DNA of 64,000 nt, from the NCBI RefSeq assembly GCF_000966265.1, contig NZ_LANF01000007.1, forward strand, positions 1-64,000, in the 5' to 3' direction. Below, piece after piece: positions 59,636 to 64,000 of this stretch (its first letter is position 1; every line of letters begins with the position of its first letter). Both the position numbers and the translations under genes were made by a program. The notes under the pieces were generated by a model. The model made no database searches, had not been told where the DNA came from, and saw nothing but the letters and a program-made list of their open reading frames with translations. Source of the DNA: Palaeococcus ferrophilus DSM 13482. GTDB taxonomy: Archaea > Methanobacteriota_B > Thermococci > Thermococcales > Thermococcaceae.

Positions 59636-61039
59636 TCACATCACCGGGCTGCCCCCCAAAATGTCCTCCAAACCCCACACCAGGTGGCCTTCCCCTCTAA
59701 GCCCCTCCTTTCCCTCAACGCTTTTAGCTACTAATCCGTAATACTTCTCCCAACCGTCCAGTCCAACAAGCTCCGCTTTCCTCTCAAGGTCTTTCAGAAT
59801 TCCCCTCGCCTCTCTGTCACTCAAATCCTTCCACTTTACCTCAACGAACAGCGCCTTCTTTTCGCGCTCGTTTAGAGCAACGAGATCAATCTCCTCGCCC
59901 CTGTGCCACCATCTTCCAATCTTGGTGAACCCAAAGCCGGTCAGCTTTGTGAAGACCTCCGGCTTCCTCAAGAGGCGTTCAAAGACCGCCCCCATGTACT
60001 CGTTGAAGTCCTCCTTGGAGCGCTCCCAGACTTCCCTACTCATTCCGGCCTCAAGGTAGCTCCTGTTCGGGAGAACGTAGCGGAACCAGAAGACGAGATA
60101 GTTGTCCGTTATCGAGTACCGGCCCCGTTTTAAGGCCTCCTTCCTTGAGGCGGTAACCGGAACCTCCCGTTCCACCATTCCGAGTTTTTCAAGGACATTC
60201 AGGTACTTCGACACAAGGCTCTTCTCAAGTCCCGTGGCGTTCACTATCTCCCCGAACCTGCTTCTTCCGCTCGCAACCGCCTGGAGTATGGCGAAGTAGT
60301 TCGCCGGCTCCCTAACTTCCTCCTTCAGGAGTATCTCCGCCTCCTCGTAGAGGAAAGCCCCCTTGGAGAGAACCCTCTCCACTACGTTTTCATCGAAGCC
60401 TTTCCCCGGGTTGAATCGGAGGAGATAGGCAGGGATTCCCCCGAGGACGCCGTAAACCTTCACGAGCTCCTCGGTAGAGTAGCTTGGGAAGAACTCCCTC
60501 AAGCTCCAGAATGGCAGCTCACCAACCTTCCACTGGCCTGTTCTCCTGCCGTACAGTGGACTTTTATAGCCGAGAACTTCGGTCTCCATTGAGGAAACGC
60601 TCGACCCGCAGAGGATCAGCATCAGGTCGCCCTTCGAGAGCTCCATATCCCAGGCCCTCTGGATAAGAGAAAGCACCGGCTTATAACGCTCGATGAGGTA
60701 TGGGAACTCGTCAATTATGAGAACCACCCTTCTCCCATTTACCCTCTTTGAAAACTCGATGAGGAGCTCGTCTACCTCGCTGAACTCTATCTTCGGAAAC
60801 AGTCTATCTCCCAGAAAGTCACCCATCATCCTCTGGAGCTCGCGGAGATTGTCCATGTAAGGCTTCTCGCTCGCCAGAAAGTAAACGTGCTCCTTGTCCC
60901 TGGCAAAGTGCAGAAGAAGCTCGGTCTTCCCTATTCTCCTCCTGCCGTAGATTATCAGAAGTTCCGCATCTCCGGAGGCGTATCTCTCCTCAAGGAAGGC
61001 CAACTCCATCTTCCTGTCCACGAACTTTTGTCTACTCAT
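59636..61039 (-). CDS. archaeal loner ATPase 3 (Arch_ATPase plus DUF234-like)
   Basis: This 467-residue paralogue of the ATPase at 24911-26266 begins FVDRKMELAFLEERY, with Walker A YGRRRIGKTELL (about 30-41), Walker B VVLIIDEFPYLIE (about 104), sensor ILCGSSVSSME (about 140), RR in GYKSPLYGRRTG, a winged helix (IVNATGLEKSLVSKYLNVLE, about 265) and a nuclease-like EIDLVALNEREKKALFVEVKW near 385-405. The ATG is preceded directly by a palindrome and a TTAAATAG element, so the message is probably leaderless. Confidence 0.85.
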   Translation of the reverse strand: MSRQKFVDRKMELAFLEERYASGDAELLIIYGRRRIGKTELLLHFARDKEHVYFLASEKPYMDNLRELQRMMGDFLGDRLFPKIEFSEVDELLIEFSKRVNGRRVVLIIDEFPYLIERYKPVLSLIQRAWDMELSKGDLMLILCGSSVSSMETEVLGYKSPLYGRRTGQWKVGELPFWSLREFFPSYSTEELVKVYGVLGGIPAYLLRFNPGKGFDENVVERVLSKGAFLYEEAEILLKEEVREPANYFAILQAVASGRSRFGEIVNATGLEKSLVSKYLNVLEKLGMVEREVPVTASRKEALKRGRYSITDNYLVFWFRYVLPNRSYLEAGMSREVWERSKEDFNEYMGAVFERLLRKPEVFTKLTGFGFTKIGRWWHRGEEIDLVALNEREKKALFVEVKWKDLSDREARGILKDLERKAELVGLDGWEKYYGLVAKSVEGKEGLRGEGHLVWGLEDILGGSPVM

Positions 61040-61052
61040 GAGTATAATACTC
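61040..61052. promoter_or_regulatory. palindrome at the start codon of ATPase 3
   Basis: GAGTAT-A-ATACTC is a 6-bp dyad touching the ATG (61037-61039), and the start itself sits in the smaller palindrome ACTCATGAGT (61034-61043). The transcript start predicted from TTAAATAG (about 61061-61068, minus strand) falls here, so a protein bound here would block transcription. Confidence 0.45.
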
Positions 61053-61152
61053 GCGCTTCAACTATTTAAGGATTCCGGTCATCGAGGGATGGGAATAGAT
61101 AAAACGCCTCTCAGAGGCCACTTGCGGGACGTCCTTAGGGCCTCAAAAAAGT

Positions 61153-62427
61153 TCACAAGAGCTCGAGAATCTTATCCTCCCCTCCCTGCAGCACAAGTGG
61201 CCTCGACAGGTGCTTCCTCGCATCGGGTGGGACCTCATAGATTTTCCTTTCAAGATCGCGCGGCACCTCGACGGCGATCAGCTTTTTCGGCATCTTGTAG
61301 CCACAGCGCTTGCACTTGAGATAGTCGCCCTTGCTCTTCATGGTTCCACCGCACTTCGGGCAGCGCGGCTTCTGATACTCCACCTTCGAGACGAGCTTGA
61401 CCGGATAGAACTTCTCGAGGTTGAGCGTTAGAACGCCCTCGTGCTCCTTGACACCGCCGGCAGCTATGATTTCATCCCCGGGAAGAAGTTTGCGCACCCA
61501 GTTCCTGAACTTCTTGGTCGGCTCGAAGGCTGCCACCCTGATCTTCCCGGTTTCGTCCTCAAGCTCGAAGAACACGTGCCTCCCGCGCTCCCAGTATGGC
61601 GAAGCGACCCTTCCCCTAACCACCGCGCTGTCGTAGAGCCTCAGCTCGCCGATCTTCTTGGGAGTGAGGTGGTCGTCGGTGTTCTGGTTCGTCTTGTAGA
61701 GCTGGTAGAAGGCAAAGGGCTCCCCGAACTTCACCATCTCGAAGACCTGGAGGACTTTTGCCCTGTCAACCCCGCGGATTCCAACGAGGACAGGGTCCTT
61801 GCCGTGGGGTGTGATGAGAACACTCCTCTTGTAGGGGTCAACGTTGTCGTAGCTGAAGGGATAGGCCCACCTATCGGCCGAAAAGACGCTCTCCTCGTTT
61901 ACCCGCCTGGGGGTTCCGAAGTTCTCAGGCTCCCTGTAAGCTAAAAGCTCGTAGGTGAACTTTTCCAGCGGGTAGCCGATGGCCGCGAGCGAGCCGATAA
62001 CTCCCCTCCCGAGCTTGAACTTGAAATATTCAGCCCCAACAATTCTCGCAACTTTCTCTGCCTCCCCTATGGTCACATGCTCCCTTAGGGCCTTAAGGGA
62101 GAACTCCCTAAGCTTATCGGGAACTTCTCCCTCAAGGAAAACCACACCGGGGTTCGTGTTCTCGTGCTCAAAATCCGAGAGCTCCTTAACATAGGAGAGA
62201 ACCGTGTCCTTGATTTCGGGGATGGTCTCCTCGTCCGCCTCGAAGGTCATAACGACTGCCCCGTTGCCGCGCGTCTTGTAGGGAATGTTCGGGTTGAGGC
62301 GGATGAGCCTTGGTAAATCCACCGGCTCCGCTACCTTGGACAGCTCACGGTAGAGGAGGGCTCCCAGATAGGTGGTGCACATGCCGTCCGGTGAGTCTGT
62401 GTCGTCAATCGCTATGTGGAGTCTCAT
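61153..62427 (-). CDS. tiaS: tRNA(Ile2) 2-agmatinylcytidine synthetase
   Basis: This 424-residue enzyme attaches agmatine to C34 of tRNA-Ile(CAU) so that it reads AUA. It begins [20 protein letters not shown] and includes the ATP-binding regions ([18 protein letters not shown], about 42), [13 protein letters not shown] (about 140), an OB-fold ([17 protein letters not shown], about 275) and a C-terminal zinc ribbon [20 protein letters not shown]. The enzyme is archaea-specific and supports the host assignment. Confidence 0.93.
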   Translation of the reverse strand: MRLHIAIDDTDSPDGMCTTYLGALLYRELSKVAEPVDLPRLIRLNPNIPYKTRGNGAVVMTFEADEETIPEIKDTVLSYVKELSDFEHENTNPGVVFLEGEVPDKLREFSLKALREHVTIGEAEKVARIVGAEYFKFKLGRGVIGSLAAIGYPLEKFTYELLAYREPENFGTPRRVNEESVFSADRWAYPFSYDNVDPYKRSVLITPHGKDPVLVGIRGVDRAKVLQVFEMVKFGEPFAFYQLYKTNQNTDDHLTPKKIGELRLYDSAVVRGRVASPYWERGRHVFFELEDETGKIRVAAFEPTKKFRNWVRKLLPGDEIIAAGGVKEHEGVLTLNLEKFYPVKLVSKVEYQKPRCPKCGGTMKSKGDYLKCKRCGYKMPKKLIAVEVPRDLERKIYEVPPDARKHLSRPLVLQGGEDKILELL

Positions 62428-62457
62428 GGTTGGAAGCTGGGGGAAGGCGTTAAAAGC

Positions 62458-63003
62458 TTATCCCCTCCACTCCTCCCTGAGGATGTCGTAGAAGAGTTCG
62501 TCAACGTAGCCGTAACCGGGAACGTGGACGTTCTGGCGCAGCTTTCCGACGAGCTTGAATCCGTTCTTTTCGAGCACCTTTCTTGAGCCCACGTTGGGTT
62601 CGTAAACGCGCGCGTAGACCTTCCTCAGGTTAAGCTCCTCAAAGGCATACCTCAGTGCCAGGCCCACCGCCTCGGCCATGTAGCCCCTCCTCCAGTAGCG
62701 CTTCCAGAGGAAGTAGCCGAGCTCGGCCTTGCCGTTCTTCGTGTCTATGTTGTGGAGCCCTATAACTCCCATGAGCTCGTTGCTCGTGTTGTTCACGATG
62801 GCGAAGACCTTGTGCCTCTCCTTGTTCTTACGGAGGTTCTCGTACCACTCGAGCTCGTCCTCGAAGTAGAAGACTTCCTCCGGCGCCTGAAGGAAGCGTC
62901 TAACTTCCCTGTCGTTGAACCACTCCCACAGCTTCGATAGGTCCTCCCTGAGGAGCAGGCCGAGTGAGACATTGTCCCCCACTGCTATAGCGGGCCGCCT
63001 CAT
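62458..63003 (-). CDS. GNAT N-acetyltransferase (RimJ/RimL-like)
   Basis: This 181-residue protein has the GNAT layout: LREDLSKLWEWFNDREVRRF at the start, LMGVIGLHNIDTKNGKAELG (about 88), the acetyl-CoA loop FLWKRYWRRGYMAEAVGLAL (about 107) and NVGSRKVLEKNGFKLVGKLR (about 142). Members acetylate protein N-termini or small amines. ATG 63003 is preferred over GTG 63012. It lies 31 bases upstream of tiaS and may be co-transcribed with it. Confidence 0.85.
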   Translation of the reverse strand: MRRPAIAVGDNVSLGLLLREDLSKLWEWFNDREVRRFLQAPEEVFYFEDELEWYENLRKNKERHKVFAIVNNTSNELMGVIGLHNIDTKNGKAELGYFLWKRYWRRGYMAEAVGLALRYAFEELNLRKVYARVYEPNVGSRKVLEKNGFKLVGKLRQNVHVPGYGYVDELFYDILREEWRG

Positions 63004-63095
63004 GCGCACCACGGTATAACATCGCTCCCATCGTAATTAAACTTAACCGTTCCACCGGCGAAACTTTTAAACCCCTATGTGCGTATATTGGTTTG

Positions 63096-64000
63096 ATGGA
63101 GAAGGAGAGACTTATGCGGATAGTTGAGAGCACGTTGCGTGCCACGGGCTTCAAGGTGGCCCGGATGGAGTTTAAGGGGTCGTGCTTCGACCTAGTTGCC
63201 AGTAGGATTTTTGCCCTGCTCTTCATAAAGGTGCTCCAGAACATTGACTCGATAAGTGCGGAGCAGGCGGAGGATTTAAAACGCCTCTCCAAGTTCTTCA
63301 GGGCGACGCCGCTGATAGTCGGGCTCAGGACAAAAAACGAGGAGCTTGAGGACGGAGTTGTGTACGAGCGCTTCGGGGTCTACGCCATAAACCCTCCCAC
63401 GCTCTACGACATGCTCGTGGAGAACGAGATGCCGGCAATCTTCGCGGAGAGGGGCGGCTTCTACGTCAACATTGATGGCGAGCTCCTGAAGGCCTTAAGG
63501 GAGGAGAGGGGATACAGCCTCGGGGAACTCGCGAACCTCCTTGGAGTCTCGAGGAAGAGCCTCCAGAACTACGAGAAGGGGAGGAGCGCGGTCAGCCTCG
63601 AGGTGGCCGTGAGGCTCGAACAGATTTTCGATGCACCAATAGCGAGACCTATAGATATTCTGAGCGCGAGGGTGGAGGCGAACCTTGAGAGCAAGCCCGA
63701 AACGCCCCTTGAGAGGGAGATTTTCGAGAGGCTTCAGGAGCTTGGAATGGGCGTCATAAAGGTCAAGAGGGCGCCGTTCAACGCGGTATCGAGGGAGGAC
63801 GAGTTCAAGATACTCACGGGAATTGACGCCAAGAAGACCTCCACGACGGTAAAGAGGGCCCGTATGGTGGACGAGGTCAGCAGGATAATCAACAGCGACG
63901 GCGTCTTCATACTCGAGCGCACCAAGACAGAGGTGGTTGGAGAAATACCCCTCATCCCCAAGGAGACGCTGAGCGAGCTCAGGGACGCGGACGAGCTCAT
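63096..64000 (+). CDS. archaeal HTH transcriptional regulator, COG1395 type (3' partial)
   Basis: The gene runs off the window after 301 codons. Its first half has a restriction-nuclease-like segment (FKGSCFDLVASRIFALLFIK, about 27-47); the middle has a Cro/C1-type HTH (LREERGYSLGELANLLGVSR, LQNYEKGRSAVSLEVAVRLE, about 135-175), and the C-terminal part follows. The layout fits the conserved archaeal HTH-type regulatory protein family of Thermococcales. TTTTAAA at about 63065-63071 puts the start of transcription at ATG 63096, so it is probably leaderless. Divergent from the acetyltransferase. Confidence 0.8.
   Translation, partial: MEKERLMRIVESTLRATGFKVARMEFKGSCFDLVASRIFALLFIKVLQNIDSISAEQAEDLKRLSKFFRATPLIVGLRTKNEELEDGVVYERFGVYAINPPTLYDMLVENEMPAIFAERGGFYVNIDGELLKALREERGYSLGELANLLGVSRKSLQNYEKGRSAVSLEVAVRLEQIFDAPIARPIDILSARVEANLESKPETPLEREIFERLQELGMGVIKVKRAPFNAVSREDEFKILTGIDAKKTSTTVKRARMVDEVSRIINSDGVFILERTKTEVVGEIPLIPKETLSELRDADEL

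Overview
The window is chromosomal DNA of a hyperthermophilic euryarchaeon of the order Thermococcales, most likely Thermococcus. Signs are geranylgeranylglyceryl-phosphate synthase, TiaS, deoxyhypusine synthase, pelota, ribosomal protein S17e, a Pyrococcus-type alanine aminotransferase, TET-type M42 and M55 peptidases, a sodium-pumping methylmalonyl-CoA decarboxylase and several archaeal loner ATPases. Genes are tightly packed, with ATGA overlaps, GGTGAT-type ribosome sites, TTTAAA or TTTATA boxes and some leaderless starts. There is no rRNA, CRISPR array or recognisable insertion sequence.

Layout. 1-5.9 kb: an AT-richer accessory block with the end of a secreted CLCA-like metalloprotease, then a tandem family of single-anchor surface proteins whose last copy is decayed. 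5.8-12.4 kb: membrane and surface proteins, a nucleotidyltransferase, a cyclase-family hydrolase, and a PadR/ABC exporter operon. 12.4-21.6 kb: endonuclease III overlapping an endonuclease IV-like TIM barrel, two PhoU/TrkA-C proteins divergent from an MgtE transporter, alanine aminotransferase, a C/D-box sRNA, carbamoyltransferase, a TatD-like hydrolase and a metallo-beta-lactamase nuclease. 21.7-34 kb: glycosyltransferase, SfsA, ATPase 1, M42 peptidase, UMP kinase, a lone formate dehydrogenase alpha subunit, CoaBC, tRNA-Ala, a phosphodiesterase, a possible AAA-like protein and RtcA. 35-46 kb: mmdADCB, pelota, map-proS, MATE exporter and moaB-moeA.

46.4-47.2 kb holds the most unusual locus: a four-cistron operon, on the minus strand, of two short peptides each followed by a related small membrane protein. 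47.4-56 kb: GIY-YIG protein, GGGP synthase, M55 peptidase, two candidate structured RNAs, tRNA-Ser and tRNA-Cys, S17e, winged-helix regulators, a flippase/FUN14 pair and an FAD-dependent oxidoreductase. 56-64 kb: deoxyhypusine synthase, ATPases 2 and 3, an AT-rich membrane-protein locus broken by an amber codon, TiaS, an acetyltransferase and a 3'-truncated HTH regulator.

Two themes recur. All three loner ATPases have inverted repeats at their promoters, which suggests autoregulation. Several AT-rich islands (1-5.8, 46.4-47.3, 58.5-59.6 kb) hold small membrane or surface proteins with duplication, gene conversion or nonsense decay, as expected of fast-evolving accessory loci. All assignments come from reading motifs; no database search or folding program was run.
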